Source: Stenopsyche tienmushanensis
Lineage: Eukaryota; Arthropoda; Insecta; Trichoptera; Stenopsychidae
Length of the DNA: 64,000 nt
Assembly (NCBI GenBank): GCA_008973525.1
Contig: WACJ01000069.1
Location: 868,001 to 932,000, forward strand
Reading direction: 5' to 3'
The translations under genes and the position numbers were made by a program. Shown in pieces: positions 12,961 through 24,961 of this stretch. Numbering within the stretch: position 1 is the first letter of the stretch; each line of letters begins with the position of its first letter. A model generated the notes under the pieces. That model ran no database searches. It was given only the letters and a program-made list of their open reading frames with translations, and had not been told where the DNA came from.

Positions 12961-14711
12961 TCGATGCTTTCATGTTACTTAAGGGTTGATGTGGATTAAT
13001 ATGAATTGAAAGTCACATGAAGATTTTGAAAATAAATGGCGATCTATATTTATACGTTTTGTAATCTAAATTGAAATGTCTATCGCGAAATTACATCGAT
13101 TCAAATGCATCAAATGCACGTCGGCGCATTCTAACACTTTTCAGTCAGGTCAGGCGCCGATAAGGTCAAGATACAAAGTCTACAGCGCAAGGAGAAAGGC
13201 TTAGCTAAATTTACATTTTAAAAGGTTGTTCACGTCTGCAGTCGCGATGATAAGCTTTCCTCCTAAGCGATAATATATAAATCACCAGCCGGGGTTCAAT
13301 TGCATCACGTTTTTGAACTTGATATGCCATGTTGTAATGGTGTGCTTTTAGCACTTAACCGAATCAGTTCTGAACACATCGAAGTAAAAATAATATGAGA
13401 ACAATGAACCGCTCTAGCATTTGGTAGCGATCCTCTCCTTTTCTTCCTCTTCGGCAATTTATGGCGGATGGCTAAGATGGTGTAATAAATTCTATAACAG
13501 GTGTGCTATTGGAAAACGTATGCGAATGCGTATGTTTATTTTTTTACCATAGCCATACGTAAAAACCGCTATTCTTGTGTGATTTAGTGCTTTATCGACA
13601 TGTACACATTTCCCGATATGGATGCATAGTTAAAATTTAATAACGGTGGAAGTGCGGAATGGAACAAAAACAATAATGCGTTGCGTAAAAGCAACAAATG
13701 GAGTATTCGTGAGTTGACCAAATATATGATGTAATTTACTGTTACAATATAATTTGAGCTAATTAATTTATACAGGCTAACAAAGAAATAGCCATGGGAT
13801 CTTTGGCCGTGGTCTGACAATGTGATTTGTGACGTTGGGGCTGTAGCGTGTTGGAATTTTCAGCTCCGGCTGGAAGGTGTTTTTGTATGATCAATCTGAT
13901 TCTTAGATCTTCGCGTTTATGATATACTTCATCATTATCATCAACGGTCTTGTGTTTTATAACTAAGATTTTCCCTCTATCATAATTCATTCGTAAGGCG
14001 ATAAAAATCCCATAATTAAAGTAAACAAGGACGTTTCATATTATTAAGAAACCGGTGGTACAACGTTCGCCCTGTGGCCTATTCAGATGAAGATATCATT
14101 AACCAGCTACATGCTCTCTGTGATTGGATGCAGCTTGAAAATCTTCAATATATAAAATCATTTTTATTATACTAAAAAATACTGCAAATTTGCTCAGAAT
14201 ATATATGTCCAATTAATTTTTTAGATCCAGATTTCCTGGGTCTTTCCGAGAAAATCCTGAGACGATTAATAAAGCCAGGCTTCTCGGTGATTGATTTGCA
14301 ATCAAGGTTATTTTCATTCCTTGATTATCTCCTACAGGATTAATTCCTATTAAAATAAACATATTTTATGTGGAAAGCAATAAAGCACATAAAAATCGAC
14401 TATCCAAAGAAAAATATTCTTTGGAGATTGCTTATATCTGATAACGGATATATTGCTTCATTGAGAAGGATTTATAAAAACAGATTTTTGCACATTAAAC
14501 AGAATAATGTATGTATAATATGTTCTTCCATTACATTTTTCTTCAAGCGTTTTATCACTTCCAGATCTTCACATTATCCAAATATCCCAATTATACGATT
14601 ATATACATATCAAATTTATGCATAATATTATATCAGTATTTTATTAAAGAAATCAATGGAAATTAAAGTCTTCTTTTTAAAGAAAATATCACATCAATTA
14701 CAATGATTATA
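12961..14711. other. Unassigned noncoding DNA
   Basis: No recognised gene. A frame of about 45 codons without an ATG, roughly 14018-14175 on the plus strand, reads like protein (WYNVRPVAYSDEDI...) but has no identified family or splice context. The minus-strand frames at 13584-13990 overlap each other and show no known motif. Confidence 0.4.
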
Positions 14712-14715
14712 TTAA

Positions 14716-15066
14716 CACATTTCCGTCCGGTTACACATATGTACACATGACCATTTTTAGTCATGTGTACACTTTGGGACTTTAAAAAAGTATTAATTAT
14801 TTTTTTTATAAAATAATTTAATAAATTAATTTAAAAAAAAAAAAAAAAAAATTTATTACGCTGGTACGTGTTCCACAATTTAAAATTTACTACTATGTGT
14901 ACATATTTGCATACAGTGATATGTCATTAACATGTTTTCCATTTTTTTTATAGAAACTATCTATTGGTTAAAAAGTTAGAGCATTTTTTCGAATAATGCA
15001 ATTTTTTTTTAAATATGCCCCGTGTCAGGCTAAAGACAATGCTATGCGTAACCCGAGCGGAATGTG
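14716..15066. mobile_element. TTAA-flanked MITE, piggyBac-like
   Basis: A TTAA lies immediately outside each end (14712-14715 and 15067-15070). The ends are inverted: the left starts CACATTTCCGTCCGGTTAC and the right, read inward, starts CACATTCCGCTCGGGTTAC. TTAA target duplication is the signature of piggyBac-type transposition. The 351-bp interior is very AT-rich, includes an A run at about 14834-14850 and has no coding frame. Its termini do not match the other TTAA-flanked elements in this window, so it is a separate family. Confidence 0.72.
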
Positions 15067-15280
15067 TTAAGAGAAGCATATGGAGCTTAATAAACCATTT
15101 TTAATTGAAATTAGTTTCAGATCTTTGTGGCATCAATGAAATTCAACCTCCAAAGCCTTAGAATGCTAAATTACGATATATCGTCGATTGTGAAACTAAC
15201 GAGGATTGCAAACAACGATCGCTATTGGATCATTTTTGCATCGGTGGATCAGTATTAACCTTTGCAGTACATTTTGCTTA

Positions 15281-15697
15281 TACACTTAAATCTTATTTTG
15301 TGCGATAGATGCGTTCCGCACAAAAAAAACTATGACTTATGTAGAAAAAGTGAAGATGCGTTCCGTGGGTTTTAAAAACCGCATAACTTTGAATCAGCTA
15401 TATAAAATATATTCAAAATCGCACAAAAAAAAAAACAGAAAAATAATAAGGTAATTAAAAAAAATCAGAAATCTAAACCAGAACAAAGGACATGGTCGTA
15501 ATTCAGCGATAGCAGATGCAATATGATTTACACAGTCCCTAAATATATTTTTTTCCAAATTTCGTTTGGTGTTGATGATTTATTTCCTATTTTATCCAAA
15601 ATATCTCGATATGTATTATTTATGAAATTAAAAAAAAAATTGCTTTAAAAAAACCGCATAACTTCGAAATCGCACAAAGAGATATATATTTTAGTAC
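15281..15697. mobile_element. TA-flanked element, TTGTGCG subfamily (family E1), shorter copy
   Basis: It begins TA-CACTTAAATCTTATTTTG and closes with TTCGAAATCGCACAAA. In inverted orientation it matches both ends of the longer element at 53943-54985. Shared landmarks are GATGCGTTCCGTGGG, AACCGCATAACTTTGAA, GTCGTAATTCAGCGATAGC and CAGTCCCTAA. It lacks the central roughly 600 bp of the long copy. Flanking TA dinucleotides suggest the Tc1/mariner/pogo class, but no transposase can be read, so the class is an inference. Confidence 0.62.
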
Positions 15698-18600
15698 AAT
15701 CAAATTAGAAAGAGATAGAAACAAACTCCAGTTTATCAAAATACACCATAGCAGCCAAAGAGTTAAGTATATTTAAATTAATAGTAATCTATTAAATCAT
15801 AATTTAAGATGAGAAAATAATTAAATACAAACTCTTAAACATTGAATCTTACTATTAAATTTTACGCTTATTTGAGGCAAAGTTTAAAGAAATGCAGCAA
15901 AAGATCAAGTTATGAGTAGAAAATGAATATAATCTATCAAATATGAAACTTATCAGATTGAGAGCAGATCATTATTGTCTAAGATTTTCCATAATTTAAT
16001 TGAATATGATATAGTTGACTCGTGGATTCTTATTAAAATGATTATATAATGAGATTCAAATCCAAAATGTGGATAGGATTTTTACTTGAAATACAACAAT
16101 AATTAAGCCATTTATTAAAATATTGAAAATTTCGTAATTCATTCGCAAATCTTCTTCAATTAACCGCTCGTAGAAGATAAATGGAAACTTCCAAATACAA
16201 ATTTTGTTGTACATGCAAAAACAATATTTTCACTTTGAGATATCGTACGTGTGAAATATTTTTTATCCATTCAGATTTGTGTTGTATTCATTGACAGATA
16301 CATATATTTTAGGCTTTCAGCCAAAGCTTAAATGTTTACATGAAAATGTTCGCAATGGAATCGCTTGCGGTTTCATCCTCGTCATCAATATGTAGCAGCG
16401 CCCGAAACCGTGGTTCAGTATAAACAAACATCATTTAATAAACAATCGTATCCGCTATAAAAATTACTGTTGTTTCCAAGGGTCGTTTAGAATTTATGAA
16501 AATATTTCGGTGGCTCAATATTTACATAGAGTTTTGCTGCGCATCCAGGCAGCGAGCGCTGAAGCTGAAGTCTTCAGCGCCGCTCCAATTCCGGTAAGTG
16601 CTTTATTTTAAGGGTACAAAAGCACCCACTCTTGTGGCATCCATCGACTGCCAAAAGGTGCATTTGAGCGATCACAGTTGAGTGATTCGCTCAAAACAAA
16701 CATGATGGATTCGGTTTCACGTGTGATTACGTAGTATGAGGCACACCTGCGGCTCACCAGGGGGACCGGAGATCTTATCGGAGCCCTGCGAGATATAGGG
16801 CCCGACTGGAGGCCTCGACCGTTACTTTTGCATCTTTCCTTTTTGCGAGCGCTGTAATTGTATCCAGCAAACGTGGAATCTTTCAAAGTAGCAGACATTA
16901 TGCCATGTCAGGATATCAGCAGATCTCTGCATTCATAAATTGACTGTGTGTATGAATAAACAATGTTTTATTATGTGCTTCTTGAAAAAAGTTGTCTTTG
17001 CATGCTTCTGCATTGGAATTTTGCAGGTTGCATGCGGAATTTGCTCCGATTGAAAATTACCTGGAACAATGTAAAACGAAAGGCTAAATACAATTTATGT
17101 GAGACAATAGAAGTTCAACAGACTTCTTCTCGTAAAGATGGCTATTAGCGAAATTTTAAAAGAATAAAGGAATAATATTTAAAATCAGATTATATTCATG
17201 AAATTGTATGCTATTTTATCCACATTAAAAAGTAAAATAATAATGCGATTGTCCACCGGAACATTGCATACAAAAAATGTCCCTCATACGAGCAGATGTA
17301 TCAATTACACTGCGCTTTGTTCACTTGCATTTTCTTTCCCAATTGTCGAAATTTGGGTCTATAGATCAATGTGGTTTCCCCAAATCGTCGATTTCGAGTA
17401 GACAAATCCCATAAATCTTTCATTAAAGCCCGGTGTAAAGAAACGCGGGATACATCTCGATCTAATCGGATGTCGAACTTAATACCCGTAATATTTACAC
17501 AACACACCGGAAACCGATACAATAGAGCCTCAAATGACAAATGTAAAAGGAAATCAATCGCCGAGCACAAAGGCTTTGTGTACAAGTGTACCCCTATAGA
17601 TAAATCGACATATCAAAGACGGAATCTCTGAACAAATAATGAAGAGATCCATCAGAACGACTCCAGACCGACAATCTGGCTCGGGAATAAATTATTAGGG
17701 AAGTCGAGCGAGTTATTTGGCGTTCAAGGGAATTACAATTAAAACCTTCGGATATTGTCTTTTGCCGTTTGGCTATAAGCTGCTTACCAAGACGCTGAAT
17801 AGTGGAATTTAATTTATTTCCGGGATCTTTGATTCCCGTTGCCATGCACCGTTCGGTCTTTTCAGACACCCTTTGCTCGTTAGCGAAATGGGCATTTGTG
17901 ATGAACAAAACACGAGCGAAATGTTTTTCCGCGACTAAGCTCCAGATTATGTATTTAAACATATTTTGAAATCGAGAAACTCTTAAATACATCAACAGAG
18001 CAAACATTTCCCCAATATTGAAATTTTTAATTCGTCGAAAAGTCAAGTATTTCAATACTTCTATAACAGGAATCCAACCAGAAATTATTTTAAGTCATAT
18101 TTATCGAAAGATATACACTTTTATGAAACAAATGTATGAAGTGTCTCAAAATGGAATGCGTTTTTTAAAAATATGTTCTCAGAAGCTCTATAGTTTACTA
18201 TTTTTACCTTATTAACACTTTATAATCCAGGTGTTCCGCACTAAACTCTATATATCTAAACATAATAGTGGTTTTCAATATGTGCTGTGTGTATCAACGT
18301 GATCAAATGCCAAAAGTGATACTTTTTGACTTGGATTGTATGGACTTTACACTTAATTAAATTAGTTAACCCAAGCACGGACTTTAAAGTGTTAGTTAGT
18401 AGTCATGGGATGAGTTTAAGTAGAAGCAGATTTGATTTTTCTACAAATATAGTCTCTTTCTACTCACCATAATGATAAAATTTACAGCATCTATTTGAAG
18501 TAGCATTAGTTCAATACTACAGCATTTGGAACCTAATCTTTCAAATTTACATATTTATAACCAAAAAACACAAACAAAATTACTATGAATTTGAATTTAT

Positions 18601-20023
18601 TTTTCCAGTTATAATATTGATGGATCTTTTCAGTACTTGCACTGTTATTTGACAGGCGAACTATTGACGTAATTGAAACTTACAGTCAATGTAAAAGCTT
18701 ATGTAGCATCAAGATCCTCTTTCGGTCTCTCATCTTATTGATATTATAAAAATACTAATGGTTATAATAATTTAATTAATTCATGGATATTATATACATT
18801 TATAGACATGAGATCAAAAGAGTAGTCATCCGTATAATGGATTGATCGAACAGAGTGGTTAAACATATGCTCAAATTATACTCCAATATCTACCACAAAT
18901 CACTAGACCGTAATGCAAGGGGTGAAATTATCATTATTTTTTTAATTGATGAAGACCATATATGAATGTCATGGTTTTTGCACATGGAAATTATTAAATG
19001 AAAGTGGTTAATTTTAAATTTATTTTTTGCATGAATTTAAAATTGGCTTAAACTATTTTAACAAGACAAATTTAAATTAAAACCACTCGGTTTTAATGTA
19101 TTAATTTATTGTTTCCAAGTCGTGAAGATCTCACAAATGCGTGCATGAGTAATTAAGGCTTTTCCAGTCCATATTCGGTTCTAATAGAGTCACCAGATAA
19201 ATCGAGTGTGATGGTCCAAGAGTCCAGCATCGAAGCGTACAATCTAAAACACTTACTCCACTTTATTCTAGCCTTGTCTTGGATGTGTCGAGGGAAGGAA
19301 TGCCAGTAGATACAAGTATTATGACTTCAATAAATAATCTGGGACATGATCTTTACAAGGGACCTGCGTGAGAATATATGAAGGGACCTCTCCGCTCTTA
19401 TTCATCAAGCTTTATTGCTGCATATAAAGTTGAGGCTGCACGCTTCGGAGTTCAACTCGAGGTGACGAGCCAATGATGCATGTAATATTTTCGGTACAAT
19501 GGACCAACAGATTAATTTAACGCTTTTCGAGGTGTGCGATAAATCTAAATTAATGAATAAATGCGAAATGCGGACGAGCGCAAGGGGTTAGTCCTTCACA
19601 TTTATTATTTATCAGCGGTCTATCAATGTTTACTCGGCCACGATTTGAATTCGAAACACGAACTGGCCGAAGGCTTCATTTGCCGTATTGATCTAGTAAA
19701 GTTTGAGTTTTAGGATGGCTTTAAATTTTCATGAAATTCGTGGCGAAAAATATCGAATGCAGGCTCATAAATCTCGACTCCGACTATATACTTTATAAGG
19801 GTAGTTTATGATATTTGACCGGCTAAAGATTAAAGCTGATTGAAAAGTGTGTTTGAATTTAATATATTTGAATAAATTGGATAATACGATATATAAAAAA
19901 ATAATCATATTATTCTTGAAGTGAGATATTGAAGTGTACCAAGATTTACAGAACAATCATTTAACACTCTCGTCGCCCAGTCTGAATCAGTGTTGTTTCT
20001 CACGGGGCCCAAATTCGATAGAA
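15698..20023. other. Unassigned noncoding DNA with long overlapping frames
   Basis: No gene could be confirmed. Around 17300-18060 several frames stay open on both strands, the longest being 153 codons at 17594-18055 (minus), without a recognisable domain. Simultaneous openness on opposite strands argues for composition rather than coding. A TATA-like TATAAAAA at 16456-16463, an ATG at 16496 and a GTAAGT donor at 16594 are aligned as in a small first exon, but no downstream exon was found. Confidence 0.4.
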
Positions 20024-20292
20024 CCTGTGACTAGGGAATCCAATCCCGAGCCAAAATTTCGATCCCGGGATTTCGGGATTTCATTAGACAATCCCGGGAC
20101 CAGTCCCGGAATCCCGGGATTGGGATTTTCAATATTTTAAGAAATTACATTGATAAATTTGATCAAAAATTAATAATAAGTCCATTTGTTCAGTATAAAA
20201 AATCACTTGAAGGCCAAAGAATTTTATTTATTTAAGAAATGATAAAAATACAATTCAAAAATAGATAAATAAAATACTAAAAAAATCAAATA

Positions 20293-20499
20293 TTATTTTG
20301 AAAATATGCCCGAAGTAACATTAACATTAAACATTAGTGTTTCGTCATTTAGTCTGGATCTGATTTTGGAAGCCAGGCAACTTGCTCCTGAAAATGCACG
20401 CTCAGCCTCCACACTCGTTGGAGGTATCATCATCAGATATTTAAATGCTAGTTCGAGATGATGGCCATGTGAGCCTTCATTTTCATATAACACCATCAA
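20293..20499 (-). pseudogene. hAT transposase C-terminal dimerisation fragment (outer copy)
   Basis: The minus-strand frame reads ...HHLELAFKYLMMIPPTSVEAERAFSGASCLASKIRSRLNDETLMFN..., the pattern (LA-KYL, PPTS, AERAFS, KIRSRL) of the hAT C-terminal dimerisation domain. Only about 68 residues remain of a transposase that usually exceeds 500; the BED finger and the catalytic core are absent. It is nearly identical to the fragment at 21136-21375 in the inserted copy. It cannot encode an active transposase. Confidence 0.85.
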
Positions 20500-20622
20500 T
20501 GTGACTGATAAAATTCCTATATGCTGAGACCCGGACTAAAATTCGCAAAATTCCCGATTTCCCGACAAATTATTTATTTCCGTCGCTGCAGATGAATACT
20601 TATATACTATAATACTTTTATG

Positions 20623-21636
20623 TAGGGAATCCAATCCCGGGATCCCGGATCCCGGGATCCCGGACAGTTTTAGGTACTTAAGAATCCCGGGATTAGAAAA
20701 CGTAATCCCGAAAATCCCGGGATTGAAATTTTTATCTAACAGAAATCGCACACCTCACCAACACGATGAAGGCTACTAAATCGAGACATTCCCGACGAAA
20801 TCTGGACGCTTGGAAACAGTGGCGTAATTGCTAATTGGCGAACTTAGGCGACGCATAGGAGCAGTGACTGTCTAACCTATGTATACATATATAGCGTACA
20901 TGTATGTTTTTCAAATTGTTATATAACCTTTCCCTACCGGTGATGTATTTACTACACCTCGACGAATAATGGGAATATCGATATGAAATATAATAGATAC
21001 GGGGTTCAGATTTTTTTTGTTCCTCCGTAATATAATTACAAATCACATCAAAGTATTATAGTATATAAGTATTCATCTGCAGCGACGAAAATAAATAATT
21101 TGTCGGGAAATCGGGAATTTTGCGATTTTTAGTCCGTGTCTCAGCAAAAAAGAATTTTATCAGTCACATTGATGGTGTTATACGAAAATGAGGGCTTACG
21201 CGATCATCAACTCGAACTAGCATTTAAATATCTGATGACGATGCCTCCAACGAGTGTGAAAGCTGAGCGTGCATTTTCAGCAGCAAGTTGTCTGACTTCC
21301 AAAATCAGATCCAGACTAAATGACGAAACACTAATGTTTAATGCTAATGTTACTTCGGGCATATTTTCAAAATAATATTTGAATTTTTTAGTGTTTTATT
21401 TATCTATTTTTGAATTGTATTTTTATCTTTTCTTAAATAAATAAAATTCTTTGGCCTTCAAGTGATTTTTTATATTGAACAAATGGACTTATTAGTAATT
21501 TTTGATCAAATTTATCAATGTAATTTCTTTAAATATTGAAAATCCCAATCCCGGGATCCCGGGACTGGTCCCGGGATTGTCTAATGAAATCCCGGAATCC
21601 CGGGATCGAAATTTTGGCTCGGGATTGGATTCCCTA
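20623..21636 (+). mobile_element. hAT element (family A), younger inserted copy
   Basis: This 1014-bp copy is bounded by a perfect 8-bp duplication CTTTTATG (20615-20622 and 21637-21644). The termini are TAGGGAATCCAATCCCGG on the left and, read inward, TAGGGAATCCAATCCCGAG on the right. Many CCCGGGAT repeats crowd both ends and are plausible transposase-binding sites. The interior holds the C-terminal dimerisation segment at 21136-21375 but no catalytic region, so the element is internally deleted and non-autonomous. It landed inside another copy of its own family in the opposite orientation. Confidence 0.92.
21136..21375 (+). pseudogene. hAT transposase C-terminal dimerisation fragment (inner copy)
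   Basis: The 79-codon frame reads ...QLELAFKYLMTMPPTSVKAERAFSAASCLTSKIRSRLNDETLMFN..., the hAT dimerisation signature, and ends at a natural stop followed by an AT-rich tail. Upstream the reading frame is lost: the element jumps from its 5' noncoding part straight into this piece. The ATG at 21136 is just the first in frame. Known hAT transposases use this region to form the dimers or octamers needed for activity; alone it is not expected to transpose anything. Confidence 0.85.
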
Positions 21637-21866
21637 CTTTTATGTAATTCGTAATTATATTGCGGAGGAATACAAAAATTCTGAACCCCGTATCTATTAT
21701 ATTTCGTATTGATATTCCCATTATTAGAGTCGAGGTGTAGTAAATACATCACCGGTAGGGAAAAGTTTAATTTAATAGCTAATTAGTAGTTAAGCCACTG
21801 TTTCCAAGCGTCCAGATTTAGGCGAGAATGTCTCGATTTAGTAGCCTTCAACATGCTGGTAGGCTT

Positions 21867-22719
21867 TTATGTATAGTATATTTTAGTTATTTTTTTATAT
21901 TCTGTTTATTTTATATTTGCATGTATAAATTCTATTAAATAGAAATGAAATAATTTGTTAAATGGTATTTAAGCGGTGGAAGAAAACATCCACTAAAACG
22001 ACGCGACGGGGCCTCTTCGGGGGAACGCCCGTTGTGGACGCAGCGATGAACGAGTTAATATGCGAATTTATGCAACTTATTTGGATTAAGAGCATCCATG
22101 AAAGATTGAATCAATAGACAATTGTACCATAAAGAGCATAGTCGTTTTGTTTCTATTAAGATCTTCAAGCAAACACACAAAGATATAAATGTAATTCTGA
22201 GAATTCTACATAAATCGTGTACTTATCAGGCGTTGATGTTGATGTTGATGCTAAATACAATTTTGCTTGAAAACAATGGATTTCTCGTTTGTTATTCATG
22301 TAAAATAATGTAAATGCGTTGTTGTAATGTATACCTGTCCATTTGGAACAGCGAGTGACTACGAGAAGACAATGATCTACCCAGGTCATGATTTGTCTGC
22401 ATTGATCATTAAAAAATATATATATATAAATAACGTGTCATAAAAATGATTTAAGCTGATTTACAATGACAAATGATGTTAAATGTAAATGAATTCATTT
22501 TGTTCATGCTGAGTAGCTTTTGTCGTGCAAATTACAATATGCATTACCAACTACACGTAGAAAATAGGTTCTCGCAGATGTTATCATGGTGCATACATAC
22601 TTCCTCCATCATCAAAGAAAACAGCAGTGATTACTTCAGATGTAAGTCGATCTATGCACACACGAGTGTCCGTTTTAATTTCAAGACTCTTCATTAGAGG
22701 CACTTAAATCCTGACGCCT
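21867..22719. other. Unassigned noncoding DNA
   Basis: No gene or repeat recognised. A short GATGTTGATGTT run lies near 22233-22250 and an (AT)n run near 22416-22427. Confidence 0.5.
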
Positions 22720-23130
22720 CGGTATCGTCTTCGGCGTCGGAGGCGATCCTTCAGCGCGCGCGAGCTCGTCGCCAATTAAAAGATCCCGAATGCACTAATT
22801 TCGAGCAATATATTACCTCGGAGAAGATGCACTTTTTCAACGTTGCATTTTGGTCGATTTATCATGGAAGTGTGAAACGATGGCCACGCGGGGAGCCCTC
22901 GGGTAGTGCGATGCGGCCCGCGAAGTGACAGACGTGGTCGTGTTTTATTGCCAAGTCAGTGGTTTTAATTACGGCCGCAGCTTTATCGGCAGCGGCCGAT
23001 CTGCCGTAATAAAACGTTCCCGACTTGTGATTTACAAACAGCATTTTGACCGCTTCCAAACTTTAGGGAATACCCCGTGAAAAGCGATACCGGAGAGACT
23101 ACGTGACGTGAAGAACAGATCGCCGCATTA
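22720..23130. other. GC- and CpG-rich island
   Basis: This stretch is clearly richer in G, C and CpG than its AT-rich surroundings. It contains GGCCGCAGCTTTATCGGCAG followed by CGGCCGATCTGCCGTAATAA, a partly self-complementary block. A 65-codon minus-strand frame (22862-23059) shows no known motif, so I do not call a gene. An enhancer, promoter or an exon of a spliced gene are possible. Confidence 0.45.
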
Positions 23131-24264
23131 TGGATAGTACCGCCGAGAGGAATGCCTTAGAAACGGACATTTTTCCTTCGAGAAATGTGTATAAGCACTA
23201 ACTGATTCAGGTAAAGAGTTGTAAAATAACGAAAATGGATATCATATTTTTTCTTGATATTTTTTCCAAATATACGGCCGCGTAAAACCGTCCCTTCCTT
23301 GAAAAGAAAAGGGAATAAATCCGAGGAATGTAAAAAATATTTTTTTAACAGATTACACGTACGCATCATTTGACACCTTTACTTGCGACTTATGACTCTC
23401 GTGATGTTATGAACCATCTGTAAAGTCAAATTAATTTCCACAAAAGAGCTGCGTGTTATTTAACTTCGAAGAGATACTTCAGCTTAAAACCAGACAACCA
23501 TTATATAAACATATTGTAACTACACTCGATCCGCTGCAGAGCTATGGCTTCTTCTATATCCATTCATGAGAAAAGTTTACATCCATATCATCTTATAAAC
23601 ATTCACTTCTTCGTACATTGGATATTGAAGAAATTATGACCCCAGAGGGCTACCTAAGTGAAGGTATCAAAAGGCGCATTTACGGACGTCTTAATTGAGA
23701 AGATATGCGAATTTAAACCCATTTATTTTTGAAAATAGTAAAAAAATACTCAAGATGATATAGAATGGAGCTAAAAGTTTATATTACATTTGAAGAAAGA
23801 GTTCGTTAATTAGCTAGCGCTTTGAGTTGATCAGGCTGATTAATTCCGTTGGTTTGCCAGTCACAACGTCTATTTGGATCCATAAAGCTGCATTTTACAT
23901 TGTATTGTATGAAAGATAAATCAGTGGTCACGGATAAACAATCACACTCCATCTTCGGAGGGAATGAAAGTCGTCATCAGCCAGAGCTTTGCTTATGGCG
24001 GAGTCTTGCGTTACTAAGAGGCGGACGCTCCGTCGTCGTTATTGAAAATACATTTGACTTAGACTCTTCTCCTCAGTATCAGTTTGCGGTGATGCCTGGT
24101 AAAGACCTATGTGATGCTTAAGAAGTGTATCCCAGAAACGTTTCCAAACAATTATATTATCCTCAGTATGCAAGCATTTCTAGTATTAATTTGAATAATA
24201 CTAAAATTGGCAGTCTTTAAGCTGTTGGGGAGCATCGACATACATGTATGTCCAAATTCTCATG
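23131..24264. other. Unassigned noncoding DNA
   Basis: No recognised feature. A 90-codon plus-strand frame at 23849-24121 has no identifiable domain and no supporting context. Confidence 0.45.
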
Positions 24265-24496
24265 TCCCAAAAAGAGCACTCTTGCACATTGAAGCTCGGA
24301 GACAGACAGAGAAAGAGAGAACTTAGCGCAGTTCGGAAGACTGAGACGGATAGCTTCCTCACATGCATCGCATGATTGTATAGATCGTTAATCCCAAATT
24401 TATCGACTTAAAATGATTTCGATTTCAAGTGTGTTATTTGTTTACGCAAAGAAACGTCCGAATATTGTGTGTTATCGAGAGTGTTTGTTTATTTAA
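24265..24496 (-). repeat. Interspersed repeat family B, copy 2 (minus, partial)
   Basis: In reverse complement this copy shows the family B order: AACACTCTCGATA, ACACACAATATTCGGAC, AAATCG, TCGATAAATTTGGG, AACGATCTATACAATC, then a CTGTCT/CTCTCT-rich section ending near AAGAGTGCTC. The end that carries CACTTATC and GTATGAAGCTTG in other copies is missing beyond 24496. Confidence 0.72.
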
Positions 24497-24823
24497 CTGC
24501 TTGCCGTTCTTCTCTGCGTGTTGAATGAGTCTTTGTTCAATTATCATTTCCTTCTAAAGGAGGAGCAAATGAATCGATTTTTTGTGCATTGTTTATGTAA
24601 AGAAATGACGTGGTCTTGTATTCACTATCAAGTGTTTATTTACAATTGAAGATTGTCTTACGCTGATTAGGAGCTGACAGAAAGTAATCGGCGTAAAGCG
24701 ATTATGACATCAACGACTTCATCGATTTTAAATTTGCTCGCTCCTCAACAGGTTAATTTAACATAGAATATGTTTAAATTTCCAAATGAAAAAAATAAAT
24801 AAAGATACCGACGATATCATTAA

Positions 24824-24957
24824 CCTTTCCTTCCCTGTGATGTATTTACCACAATTTGAATCTAATAATACTGTGGTTTTTTAATCACTTTTTCATATGG
24901 TGTACCAAATACATATCATCGGTGCATGCGAGCGTTTTTAGCACAGTAAGGGAAAGG
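24824..24957. mobile_element. Small TTAA-flanked MITE (family F), copy 1
   Basis: A 134-bp unit with TTAA on each side (24820-24823 and 24958-24961). The ends are inverted: CCTTTCCTTCCCTGTG on the left and, read inward, CCTTTCCCTTACTGTG on the right. The interior includes GTGATGTATTTACCAC, TGGTGTACCAAATACATA and TCATCGG. A second copy at 60037-60168 has the same size, ends and interior. TTAA flanks fit piggyBac-type mobilisation; no coding capacity. Confidence 0.8.
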
Positions 24958-24961
24958 TTAA

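Larger units (their letters stand above)
20032..21636. repeat. Large imperfect inverted repeat formed by two hAT copies
   Basis: Left arm 20032-20622 and right arm about 21047-21636 are reverse complements with only scattered differences, about 590 bp each. They are separated by about 424 bp of the inner element's 5' part. The arms are the 3' halves of the outer and inner family A copies. Transcription through them would give a long double-stranded hairpin. Confidence 0.88.
20032..21866 (-). mobile_element. hAT element (family A), minus-strand copy split by insertion
   Basis: This is a family A element in reverse orientation. Its 3' terminus TAGGGAATCCAATCCCGAG (read outward in) starts at 20032. 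The sequence runs to 20622, is interrupted by a second family A copy (20623-21636) and an 8-bp duplication, and resumes at 21645 through about 21866, where similarity to the family's 5' part fades. The 5' terminus is therefore lost, so its own target duplication cannot be checked. It carries the transposase dimerisation segment at 20293-20499. Confidence 0.85.

Noticed and set aside
14834..14850. A run as a poly-A tail of a retrotransposed copy
   Set aside because: It lies in the middle of a TTAA-flanked MITE, with no target duplication or transcript-like sequence upstream.
17594..18055. 153-codon minus-strand ORF as a gene
   Set aside because: No motif, antisense to other long frames, and composition alone can keep frames open here.
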